A stretch of DNA of 64,000 nucleotides from an uncultured Porphyromonadaceae bacterium (GTDB taxonomy: Bacteria > Bacteroidota > Bacteroidia > Bacteroidales > Muribaculaceae), in contig CAMWNI010000003.1 in NCBI GenBank assembly GCA_947175545.1, positions 1-64,000 of the forward strand. Reading direction: 5' to 3'. The position numbers were made by a program, and so were the translations under genes. The notes under the pieces are model-generated. The model searched no databases, was not told the DNA's origin, and was given only the letters and a program-made list of their open reading frames with translations. This document shows positions 24,640-32,049 of this stretch, piece by piece. The stretch's first letter is position 1, and each line of letters opens with the position of its first letter.

Positions 24640-25850
24640 GATATTGGTGGTGCCGGAGGCATGGGCGGAGGAACCGCGGAAGATGAGAATAAAGGTGCAA
24701 GTTCCGGACATTGTGATGCCTGCATCCATTGAGCCATGCCTGGACGCCATACATATGTTTCTGGAATTATCTGTCTGTTTGCAATCATCTGCATGATTGC
24801 TGTCATATCATAAGGTCCGTATTGCTGGCCGTTGACGCTCAAGTGGAAACTAACAGGCTGAGCTGCGCTCGGCGGAGGCGGCACTGAGGGTCCGCCTTGT
24901 ATCGGAGACCCCATGGCATGATTGGCAATGTTGTTTATCTGAGCGTTAAATGCCGCGCCGATACCTACTCCTAATCCGAGGCCCATGCCTGCGCCCATTG
25001 TGTCGCCGGATGTCCCTTCATTCGCAGCCGCACTTTCCAGAATGTCAAACTGGCGTTCCTGCTGATATGTGAATCCTTGAACCGCACGTTCTTTGGCTTT
25101 GGCGTATCCTTCAAGTATTCGTGCCACTTGAGGATCGCTTTTGTCGTAGTTGATGTTTTCTACCTTAAGATTGGTAACTTCAATGCCATAACGGGAGAAT
25201 TCATCGTTGATTTGCTCAAGGATGTATTTGCTGACAGCTGACAGTTTTCCATTGATTGTCACAACGCTGACCTGTTCTTCTGTCATGAAGTTATTGATTC
25301 GTTCACTTAGTGCCTGAACTATGTCGGACCGGAACTGATCAATAATATCCTCTGTGTTGAATAAGTGGAGGGTCCCAACCATTTCGCGGACAAATGCTGC
25401 GGAATCCGATATTCGGATGCCATATTGACCAAAGGCTCGGACCGGAACGGAATTCTGTATCATCGGATCCCATATGTCAATTGGTCGTTCTGTGCCGAAT
25501 TTCAGGTTTCGGCGCACTGTCTTGCTGATAAACCATACCTCAGCCACGAATGGTGTGTTTCCGCCAAACGGCAGGTTTATGAGTTTTTGAAGAATCGGGA
25601 TGTTGTTGGCCGATAGTGTTTTGGTGCCGGGACCAAAAATGTCGGCAACCTCACCGCCTTTCAGAAAGATGGCTTCCTGACTTTGATTTACCACAAGCTG
25701 AGCCGCTGTGGAAATGTTGTTATACGGAAATTTCCAGACTAAATCATCCGGCTGACCATTGAATTGTATGACATCAATATAGCCGCGACGGTCATCTCCC
25801 TGACCGTCAAATGTCATGCCGTCTGTGCGTTTGCGATTAAAAAGTCCCAT
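24636..25850 (-). CDS. SPFH-domain protein with C-terminal GYF-like domain
   Basis: A 404-aa protein of the SPFH (band 7) superfamily, in the branch often labelled virion-core-like/YdjI. The SPFH domain covers about 30-260 (SQEAIFLKGGEVADIFGPGT; VENINYDKSDPQVARILEGY). A Gly-rich linker (~290-310, MGAGMGLGLGVGIG) and a Pro-rich stretch lead to a GYF_2-like domain (~345-385, NGQQYGPYDMTAIMQMI then VWRPGMAQW). SPFH proteins form membrane-associated oligomers; GYF domains bind proline-rich peptides. Both partner surfaces sit on one protein, suggesting a membrane scaffold. Confidence 0.85.
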   Translation of the reverse strand: MGLFNRKRTDGMTFDGQGDDRRGYIDVIQFNGQPDDLVWKFPYNNISTAAQLVVNQSQEAIFLKGGEVADIFGPGTKTLSANNIPILQKLINLPFGGNTPFVAEVWFISKTVRRNLKFGTERPIDIWDPMIQNSVPVRAFGQYGIRISDSAAFVREMVGTLHLFNTEDIIDQFRSDIVQALSERINNFMTEEQVSVVTINGKLSAVSKYILEQINDEFSRYGIEVTNLKVENINYDKSDPQVARILEGYAKAKERAVQGFTYQQERQFDILESAAANEGTSGDTMGAGMGLGLGVGIGAAFNAQINNIANHAMGSPIQGGPSVPPPPSAAQPVSFHLSVNGQQYGPYDMTAIMQMIANRQIIPETYVWRPGMAQWMQASQCPELAPLFSSSAVPPPMPPAPPIS

Positions 25851-25862
25851 AGGATTATAGTT

Positions 25863-26246
25863 TTAAGGAAAGTCGATAATTGGAGTGCCATTACATCTGT
25901 AACGTAAGCGGCGGTAGGTCATAAAAGCTCCACGGAGTACACCGTGCCGGTTTATTGCCAGCACGGCATACTCGGAGCATGTGGGAGTCATGGCGCATCT
26001 CATACGTACCTGCTCCGATTCGTAACGCTGATACAGTCGTATTGCCAATATGGCGTTACTTCGGGCCGTAAATATGGTAAGCGCCATTGCGCATAGCTCT
26101 CCTAAGGTCTGCCAATGGATGTTTATGGCGGGAAATAGATAAACAATAACCAGCGAGGCAGTGTAGCCTCCTGAAATTAATGTCAGTAACCTTATAAGAC
26201 CTTGGAGCCATGTTACCTGGGGCCGAATGATGGCTCTGGGTGACAA
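25863..26246 (-). CDS. YidD-like protein with N-terminal membrane segments
   Basis: A 127-aa protein whose C-terminal half matches the YidD (membrane insertion efficiency factor) pattern: YQRYESEQVRMRCAMTPTCS, then EYAVLAINRHGVLRGAF and RRLRYRCNG. In YidD this segment is YQxxISPxxxxxCRxxPTCS, so the ISP motif is degenerate here. Two N-terminal helices (~15-65) are an addition; canonical YidD is about 70-85 aa. That makes it a divergent paralogue adapted to this operon rather than the housekeeping yidD, which normally neighbours rnpA. Spacing is 12 bp to the SPFH gene. Confidence 0.72.
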   Translation of the reverse strand: MSPRAIIRPQVTWLQGLIRLLTLISGGYTASLVIVYLFPAINIHWQTLGELCAMALTIFTARSNAILAIRLYQRYESEQVRMRCAMTPTCSEYAVLAINRHGVLRGAFMTYRRLRYRCNGTPIIDFP

Positions 26247-26257
26247 TGCGGGGGCTT

Positions 26258-26941
26258 TTATACGGTTTTCTTTTCGCGCAGTTTGGCTTTCAGGCCCTTG
26301 ACAGCGGCCTCGTTTTCAGGAGTCTGCTTCATAACGCAGTACAGTGAGTCTCCCGGAACGGTGATGCGGAAGCGTGTGGAGTCAACATTCTTGAGCATGA
26401 CTTTGTTCTGCTTATTATCCCAGTAAGGAGTTTCCACTGTATCAGAGCTGGCCGAGAAGTTGGTGATGTCTTTGTAGAAGTATTCTTCGGTAACTTCTTT
26501 CTTGCCATCTTCATCAGTGTTGAAGGTGTATTGATAAAGATACACATGAGTAGCGGAACAGAATATCCAGGATACCTGATATTTTGAAGAACGCCATTTT
26601 CCGTCTTTACCAATCTTGGCATAGGAGTCTTTATCGCCAAATACATAGTCTTGAAGGAAAAGAGGCTTGACTTCAGTCACTTCAGATTCATCTACACCAA
26701 GTTTGTCCAGGGCGATTTGAGGATCTGTAAGTTTTTTTGCTGCAATCATTGAGCTAACAAGTGCATCATACTCCTGCTCCGAAGGTTTCGTTTGCATACA
26801 TCCGTCATTCAAAAAGTAACGGAGTGCCATTTTCTGATTGGCAGTTCGATTTTTACTGCGTTGCTTAACTTCAGGTGAGTCTTGAGACTTCACGAAATAC
26901 ACGATTACGCACACGACAATGAGAATAACAACAAGTGCCAT
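26258..26941 (-). CDS. Unknown N-terminally anchored protein, first gene of the SPFH operon
   Basis: A 227-aa protein with one N-terminal helix (LVVILIVVCVIVYFV) and a large soluble region ending KLREKKTV. I do not recognise the family. The middle part (SSKYQVSWIFCSATHVYLYQ) is beta-rich. ATG 26941 is preceded by GGAGG 10-15 nt upstream and directly follows the conserved structured RNA (26991-27309), so the RNA could be its 5' leader. Confidence 0.65.
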   Translation of the reverse strand: MALVVILIVVCVIVYFVKSQDSPEVKQRSKNRTANQKMALRYFLNDGCMQTKPSEQEYDALVSSMIAAKKLTDPQIALDKLGVDESEVTEVKPLFLQDYVFGDKDSYAKIGKDGKWRSSKYQVSWIFCSATHVYLYQYTFNTDEDGKKEVTEEYFYKDITNFSASSDTVETPYWDNKQNKVMLKNVDSTRFRITVPGDSLYCVMKQTPENEAAVKGLKAKLREKKTV

Positions 26942-26990
26942 AATAATAATTGGTTGCCTCCGGGCCCCCTTCTTTGGCGTTTGATTGGTT

Positions 26991-27309
26991 AAAACAAAAA
27001 GAGCGTGAGGGCCATACCGTTGCCCGTCCCACTTTTCGAGGCTCTGGTATTGCCCTTCTTCGTTGAACGAGCAAACAATGCAGAAGCCTCACGCAGAATT
27101 ATGCAAAACGCCAATAGCTGACGCTCACGCGCCTGCTGATGGCAGAATATACATATCCACAAGGCATCTACTGTTTGCTGCATTCCTGACGAAGAATGAA
27201 ATTTACCAGATTCCGAAAAGTCAAGAAAGAGCGTAAGTAAACGCTATTTAAATTATGTTTGCTGACCCACCCGCTTAGCCCGTGACCGGGCTTCTGCTTT
27301 GCGGTCTGC
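26991..27309 (-). ncRNA. Structured RNA, intact copy A (~320 nt), unknown family
   Basis: The transcript would start near 27309, just after TAACTTTG (27315-27322 on the minus strand). It would end after a 92-nt hairpin followed by TCTTTTTGTTTT. Outer stem: 27003-27010 with 27087-27094 (GCGTGAGG/CCTCACGC). Inner stem: 27020-27029 with 27065-27074 (ten pairs including two wobbles). A 5' hairpin lies at 27278-27291. All three keep pairing in copy B with different bases. A conserved motif follows the U-tract (26974-26990). It does not read like tmRNA, RNase P, SRP or a tRNA. Confidence 0.7.
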
Positions 27310-27396
27310 GGCTGCAAAGTTACAATAATTAAATGAAAAATAAAAAATTAAAGAGTAAAAAAATTAGCGCTACTCGAGGATTGCCTTCCCTGTATC

Positions 27397-27432
27397 CCGT
27401 TCGCCGGATGATTCGGGGGATGCGCCGCGTAA
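27397..27432. repeat. Dispersed 3'-flank repeat, copy 2
   Basis: Similar to 23098-23132 and followed on the plus strand by a hairpin of the same design, beyond the 3' end of gpmI. Confidence 0.6.
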
Positions 27433-27449
27433 CGCTCTATGCCATAACA

Positions 27450-27489
27450 AAAGATTGCGGCTCACTCTCGTGGGCCGCAATCTTAATTC
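27450..27489 (-). terminator. gpmI terminator
   Basis: GATTGCGGC (27453-27461) pairs perfectly with GCCGCAATC (27474-27482). The minus strand continues TTTTGTTATGG. Confidence 0.8.
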
Positions 27490-27503
27490 TGTATTTTATA
27501 TTT

Positions 27504-29021
27504 TTAATCTTTAATCAGATTGTGTCCTGTCATCTCGGCAGGCTGGGACAATCCCATGATGTGGAGCAGAGTGGGAGCCACGTCTGCGAGCTTGCCGTTC
27601 TCGACCTTTGCGTTCGGATCTTTGGTCACGTAAACGCAGGGGACGGGGTTCAGCGAGTGTGCCGTGTTCGGAGTGCCGTCAGGGTTGATTGCGTTGTCAG
27701 CGTTGCCATGGTCTGCAATAATGATTGCCTCATATCCGGCTTCCTTGGCGGCCTCAATTGTTGCCATCAGACATTCGTCAACGGCAACCACCGCTTTTTC
27801 GATAGCATCATATACGCCCGTGTGGCCGACCATGTCGCCGTTGGCATAGTTGACAACGATAAAGTCGAACTTTTGCGAGCGAATTGCATCGGTCAGCTTG
27901 TCGCACACGCCATAGGCGCTCATTTCAGGCTGGAGGTCGTAGGTCGCAACCTTGGGCGATGCAACGAGGATGCGCTCTTCACCTTCAAAGGGGGTTTCTC
28001 GTCCGCCGTTGAAGAAGAAGGTTACGTGAGCATATTTTTCGGTCTCGGCAATGTGGAGCTGGTGTTTGCCCAGTTTGCTGAGGTATTCGCCCAGGGTGTT
28101 GTCGACATTCTCCTTGTCGAACAGAATGTGTACGCCGGTGAAGGAAGCGTCGTAGGGGGTCATGCAGTAATACTGCAGGCCGGGAATCGTGTGCATGCCT
28201 TCCTCGGGCATGTCGTGCTGGGTCAGAACCGTGGTCAGTTCTTTTGCGCGGTCGTTGCGATAGTTGAAGAAGATAACGACGTCGTCGTCCTTGATTGAGC
28301 CGTCGACTGTTGTGTTTTTGATCGGCTTGATGAATTCGTCGGTCACACCTTCGTCATAGCTCTTCTGTATTGCTGCGGCAAGGTCGGTTGCGGGTTCGCC
28401 CTGGCCGTTGACGAGGAGGTCGTAAGCCACTTTGACGCGCTCCCAGCGTTTGTCGCGGTCCATGGCGTAGTAACGGCCGACAATATCGGAGATTACGACG
28501 GCGCTTTGGGCGCAGTGGGCCTGAAGCTGTTCAATGAAGCCCTTGCCTGATTTCGGGTCAGTATCGCGGCCGTCCATGAAGCAGTGAATGTAGACTTTCT
28601 CAAGTCCATAGTGCTTGGCAATGTCGCAAAGAGCAAAGAGGTGGTCGAAGCTTGAGTGTACGCCGCCGTTCGAGGTCAGGCCCATCAGGTGAAGGCCGCA
28701 ACCGGTATTCTTGGCGGTTTCGAATGCCGACTTGACTTCAGGGTTGTTAAGGATGGAACCGTCAGCAATTGATTTGTTGATTTTAACAAGATCCTGATAG
28801 ACTACGCGTCCGGCGCCGATATTGAGATGGCCAACTTCGGAGTTGCCCATCTGTCCGTCGGGCAGACCGACGTTCTCGCCCGATGCCTGAAGTTCGGAGT
28901 GGGGGAAGTTTTTCAGCAGTGAATCCCAATAGGGAGTCGGAGTCTGATAGATTACGTCACCTTTCGACCGGTTGCCGATGCCCCAGCCGTCAAGAATTAC
29001 GAGTAATGCTTTGCTTGCCAT
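27504..29021 (-). CDS. gpmI: 2,3-bisphosphoglycerate-independent phosphoglycerate mutase
   Basis: A 505-aa glycolytic enzyme interconverting 3- and 2-phosphoglycerate with two metal ions (usually Mn). The N-terminal metal site LVILDGWG, the phospho-Ser in [25 protein letters not shown] and [10 protein letters not shown] are present. The C-terminal alkaline-phosphatase-like site contains ADHGNAD and [10 protein letters not shown]. Length is normal. It lies 72 bp downstream of dnaX and may be cotranscribed; no strict TAnnTTTG box is visible in the gap (TAAATTTC is nearest). Confidence 0.97.
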   Translation of the reverse strand: MASKALLVILDGWGIGNRSKGDVIYQTPTPYWDSLLKNFPHSELQASGENVGLPDGQMGNSEVGHLNIGAGRVVYQDLVKINKSIADGSILNNPEVKSAFETAKNTGCGLHLMGLTSNGGVHSSFDHLFALCDIAKHYGLEKVYIHCFMDGRDTDPKSGKGFIEQLQAHCAQSAVVISDIVGRYYAMDRDKRWERVKVAYDLLVNGQGEPATDLAAAIQKSYDEGVTDEFIKPIKNTTVDGSIKDDDVVIFFNYRNDRAKELTTVLTQHDMPEEGMHTIPGLQYYCMTPYDASFTGVHILFDKENVDNTLGEYLSKLGKHQLHIAETEKYAHVTFFFNGGRETPFEGEERILVASPKVATYDLQPEMSAYGVCDKLTDAIRSQKFDFIVVNYANGDMVGHTGVYDAIEKAVVAVDECLMATIEAAKEAGYEAIIIADHGNADNAINPDGTPNTAHSLNPVPCVYVTKDPNAKVENGKLADVAPTLLHIMGLSQPAEMTGHNLIKD

Positions 29022-29093
29022 TTTTTTGTGGTTTGTTGTATGAAATTTAATGTTTAGGTTTGTTCTTTGTTTGGAAACCGCAGTTTTGATGCG

Positions 29094-30878
29094 TTAGTCA
29101 AGCGAAAGTCGCAAGGATTCGACGAGTTTGCGCACGTTTTCGTTCTGGTCCATCAGGTGTTCAAGAACCTGCTTTTCAGTCCAGGCCAAGGGTGAGCCTT
29201 CGCCGCTTACCAGTTCGGTGACGAACCTGAGGTCGGGATTGCGGAGCTTCGCTGCAAGTTCCCGGGTCAGCACCGGAAGCCACTTGTCCAGGGTGTCGGC
29301 TTGAGCCGGACTTTCATAACTGATTTTAAACGTGACCGCGTCTTCGTCGGATTTTTGCGGCAGGCATGTCCGCAGGGTGGAGGCCAGAACGTGTTCCGAT
29401 GTGTGGGCGTCGGCAAATGAAAGCCAGGCCCGGCGTACGCCGTCGGCCGTCAGAGGCTCTTTGTCTATCGCCGGAACTATTGTTCTGGCTTCGGATGTTG
29501 CCGCAGGCATTGCCGTCTGTTCGGCTGCCGGCTTTTTCGCCGCTGCCGGATTGATGGATATAGAGGGTCCGAGACTGGCAATTTTCTTTACTGAGGCCTT
29601 CGGGCGCGGGGCGGACACCGGCGTCTGCCGGACCGGCTGAGGTGCAGGTGCTGGAGCAGGAGCAGGAGCAGGTGCTGGAGCTGTTGCTGTTGTCGTGGGG
29701 CGCGGCGTGGAGGGGGTGATTGTAGGGGGTATAGCGGCTATCGGCTGTAGTTTCTGCCCCTCTCCGTCCCCTTCATCGGGAGAGGGGCTGTCCGCTTGGC
29801 AGAGTTTGATGAGCGTTAGCTCAACAAGAAACTGCTTGTTGGCGGCAGTACGATAGTTGAGGTCTGCGGTGTTGCAGAGATCCATCGCCCGATAGAGCAT
29901 CTTGGGCGTGCATTTGGCCGCGAGTTCGGCCATGTGTGCGCGATGTTCGCTGTCTGTTTCGAGTAGTTCGATGGTTTTCGGGTCGCGTGCAACCACCAGA
30001 TCGCGAAAATAGTCGGCCAGGCCGGTCAGGAAGAAGTGGTTGTTGAATCCGTGGTCGCGCACCTCTTTATATATAAGGAGAGCATTGGCCACATTTCCGC
30101 TCAGGAACGCTTCGAGCAGGCGGTTATAGTAAGCCGAGTCGAGAACATTAAGGTTCTCGATTGTGGAGGCATACGTAATCTTGTTGAGCGACGAGGCTGC
30201 GACCTGGTCGAAAATCGAAAGTGCGTCACGCATCGCTCCGTCGGCTTTGCGTGCAATCACATTGAGTGCGGCCGGTTCGGCTTCGATTCCTTCACGGGCG
30301 GCGACGTAGGCGAGGTGGTCAACCATGTCGGCAATCGTGATTCGGTTGAAGTCGTATATCTGACAGCGCGAGAGGATTGTCGGAATAACCTTGTGTTTCT
30401 CGGTCGTCGCCAGAATGAATATTACATATGATGGCGGTTCTTCAAGGGTTTTCAGGAAGGCGTTGAAGGCCCCTGATGATAACATGTGGACCTCATCGAC
30501 GATGAATACGCGATATTTTCCCTCGGTTGGCGGAACCTGCGTCTGGTCAATCAACTGGCGGATGTCGTCAACGCCGTTGTTTGAGGCGGCGTCAAGCTCA
30601 ATGATGTTCAGCGAACGGTTTTCGTTGAACTGACAACATGAGGCGCACTCGTTGCAGGCTTCGCCGTCGGCGGTGCGGTTGGTGCAGTTGATTGTCTTGG
30701 CAAAGATTCGTGCGCACGACGTCTTTCCGACGCCGCGCGAACCGCAGAAAAGGTATGCGTGGGCGAGCCGGTCGGTCGCTATGGAGTTTTTAAGAGTAGC
30801 TGCAAGCGGTTTCTGGCCGACGACGGATGCAAACGTCGTTGGCCTGTACTTGCGCGCTGATACGAGATATTTTTCCAT
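29094..30878 (-). CDS. dnaX: DNA polymerase III subunit gamma/tau
   Basis: A 594-aa clamp-loader ATPase. Walker A GSRGVGKTS is near residue 47-55, a four-Cys zinc module (CTNRTADGEACNECASCC) near 64-82, the DEVHML Walker B and the sensor SRC in TILSRCQIYDF. After the clamp-loader core (~1-365), a linker contains an (AP)n run and the C-terminal domain follows. A 10-bp perfect inverted repeat lies in the linker (29756-29788). TAACTTTG on the minus strand (30886-30893) ends 7 nt before ATG 30878, so the mRNA is nearly leaderless. Confidence 0.95.
   Translation of the reverse strand: MEKYLVSARKYRPTTFASVVGQKPLAATLKNSIATDRLAHAYLFCGSRGVGKTSCARIFAKTINCTNRTADGEACNECASCCQFNENRSLNIIELDAASNNGVDDIRQLIDQTQVPPTEGKYRVFIVDEVHMLSSGAFNAFLKTLEEPPSYVIFILATTEKHKVIPTILSRCQIYDFNRITIADMVDHLAYVAAREGIEAEPAALNVIARKADGAMRDALSIFDQVAASSLNKITYASTIENLNVLDSAYYNRLLEAFLSGNVANALLIYKEVRDHGFNNHFFLTGLADYFRDLVVARDPKTIELLETDSEHRAHMAELAAKCTPKMLYRAMDLCNTADLNYRTAANKQFLVELTLIKLCQADSPSPDEGDGEGQKLQPIAAIPPTITPSTPRPTTTATAPAPAPAPAPAPAPQPVRQTPVSAPRPKASVKKIASLGPSISINPAAAKKPAAEQTAMPAATSEARTIVPAIDKEPLTADGVRRAWLSFADAHTSEHVLASTLRTCLPQKSDEDAVTFKISYESPAQADTLDKWLPVLTRELAAKLRNPDLRFVTELVSGEGSPLAWTEKQVLEHLMDQNENVRKLVESLRLSLD
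29756..29788. repeat. Palindrome inside the dnaX linker
   Basis: GCCCCTCTCC (29756-29765) is the exact reverse complement of GGAGAGGGGC (29779-29788). It encodes the SPSPDEGDGEG stretch of the linker. Confidence 0.7.
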
Positions 30879-30942
30879 TTGCCGACAAAGTTACGCATTT
30901 TATATGAAAAAAGAGAAATGAAAAATGAAAAATCGTGATTTT

Positions 30943-30974
30943 CTTGCGCATGCGGAAGTTTTTGTGTAAATTTG
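30943..30974 (+). promoter_or_regulatory. rplS promoter
   Basis: CTTG (30943-30946, one mismatch to TTTG), 20-bp spacer, TAAATTTG (30967-30974). The leader to ATG 31063 is about 80 nt. It is divergent from the dnaX promoter. Confidence 0.65.
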
Positions 30975-31062
30975 CACCCGGATTTCGCAGCCGCTGTCGC
31001 GACGAAGAGGTGCGCGTTAATGCTGCGGACGAATGTAAAACCTTATCAATCAATTAGTCACA

Positions 31063-31446
31063 ATGGACTTGATTAAGATTGCCGAAGAGGCATTTGCCCA
31101 GAACAAAACTTATCCCCGCTTCCAGCCGGGCGACACCATCACCGTTTCCTACCGCATTAAGGAAGGTAACAAGGAGCGTATCCAGCAGTATCGTGGTGTT
31201 GTAATCAAAATTTCAGGCGAGGGCGCAAAGAAGCGTTTCACCGTTCGCAAAATGAGCGACAACATCGGTGTTGAACGCATCTTCCCGATGGAATCACCTT
31301 TTATTGACTCTATCGTAGTCAATAAGTACGGTAAGGTTCGTCGCGCTAAGCTCTACTACCTGCGCGCACTGACCGGTAAGAAGGCCCGCATCAAGGAGCG
31401 TCGCCTCAAGCCGTCGGAACAGGCAGAACTCGCCGCCGGAAAGTAA
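31063..31446 (+). CDS. rplS: 50S ribosomal protein L19
   Basis: A 127-aa ribosomal protein at the 30S/50S interface. Diagnostic segments are [48 protein letters not shown] and KLYYLR. Length is typical. It is monocistronic by the look of it, with its own promoter and a strong terminator. Confidence 0.98.
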   Translation: MDLIKIAEEAFAQNKTYPRFQPGDTITVSYRIKEGNKERIQQYRGVVIKISGEGAKKRFTVRKMSDNIGVERIFPMESPFIDSIVVNKYGKVRRAKLYYLRALTGKKARIKERRLKPSEQAELAAGK

Positions 31447-31452
31447 AAAAAA

Positions 31453-31488
31453 GCGCCGCCGATTTTCGACGGCGTTTTTTTTATTTTA
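31453..31488 (+). terminator. rplS terminator
   Basis: CGCCGCCGA and TCGACGGCG form a stem with one mismatch, followed by T8. Confidence 0.85.
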
Positions 31489-31533
31489 CTTCCCTAACCT
31501 CAACGTTAAATCCTAAACCATACACCATAAAAA

Positions 31534-32040
31534 ATGACTCCCCAGGTCTCAATCATAATGGGCAGCACATCTGATTTGCCCGTGCTTAAAAAAGCGGCTG
31601 ATTTTCTAAATTCTCTTCAGGTCCCGTTTGAAATGAACGCATTGTCGGCCCATCGGACTCCCGCCGAGGTCGAAGCGTTTGCCCGTGGCGCCAAGGCCCG
31701 CGGTCTGAAAGTTATCATTGCTGCAGCCGGAATGGCTGCAGCCCTTCCGGGCGTGATTGCCGCGATGACGCCGCTGCCCGTAATCGGAGTCCCCATCAAT
31801 TCGACTCTTGATGGCAATGACGCGTTGCTTTCAATTGTGCAGATGCCTCCGGGTGTATCCGTGGCTACTGTCGGCATCAACGGCGCCCTCAACGCTGCAA
31901 TTCTTGCTGTCCAGATGCTCTCGCTGTCCGATTCCGCCCTTGCTGCCCGTTTTGATGAATATCGGTCGAAACTCAATGAAAAAATCGTGAAAGCCAACGC
32001 AGAACTGGCTGAAATAAAATACGACTTCAAAACTAACTGA
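31534..32040 (+). CDS. purE: N5-carboxyaminoimidazole ribonucleotide mutase (class I PurE)
   Basis: A 168-aa purine-biosynthesis enzyme converting N5-CAIR to CAIR. The active-site loops IIMGSTSDLPVLKKA, SAHRTPAEV and AAAGMAAALPGVIA are present, as in bacterial class I enzymes. The bicarbonate donor step needs PurK, which is not in this window. It lies 9 bp upstream of ispG, so the two are likely cotranscribed. Confidence 0.96.
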   Translation: MTPQVSIIMGSTSDLPVLKKAADFLNSLQVPFEMNALSAHRTPAEVEAFARGAKARGLKVIIAAAGMAAALPGVIAAMTPLPVIGVPINSTLDGNDALLSIVQMPPGVSVATVGINGALNAAILAVQMLSLSDSALAARFDEYRSKLNEKIVKANAELAEIKYDFKTN

Positions 32041-32049
32041 TAAAATACG

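Noticed and set aside
25863-26246. YidD-like gene as the housekeeping yidD
   Set aside because: It has extra N-terminal helices, a degenerate ISP motif and no rnpA/yidC neighbours.
26989-27183. 64-codon minus-strand frame inside RNA copy A (and a related frame in copy B)
   Set aside because: The sequence changes between copies preserve base pairing and introduce frame breaks, so the region is better explained as structured RNA than as a small protein.
27333-28298. 321-codon plus-strand frame over the gpmI gene
   Set aside because: It is antisense to gpmI and runs through the gpmI terminator and the dispersed repeat; no start context.
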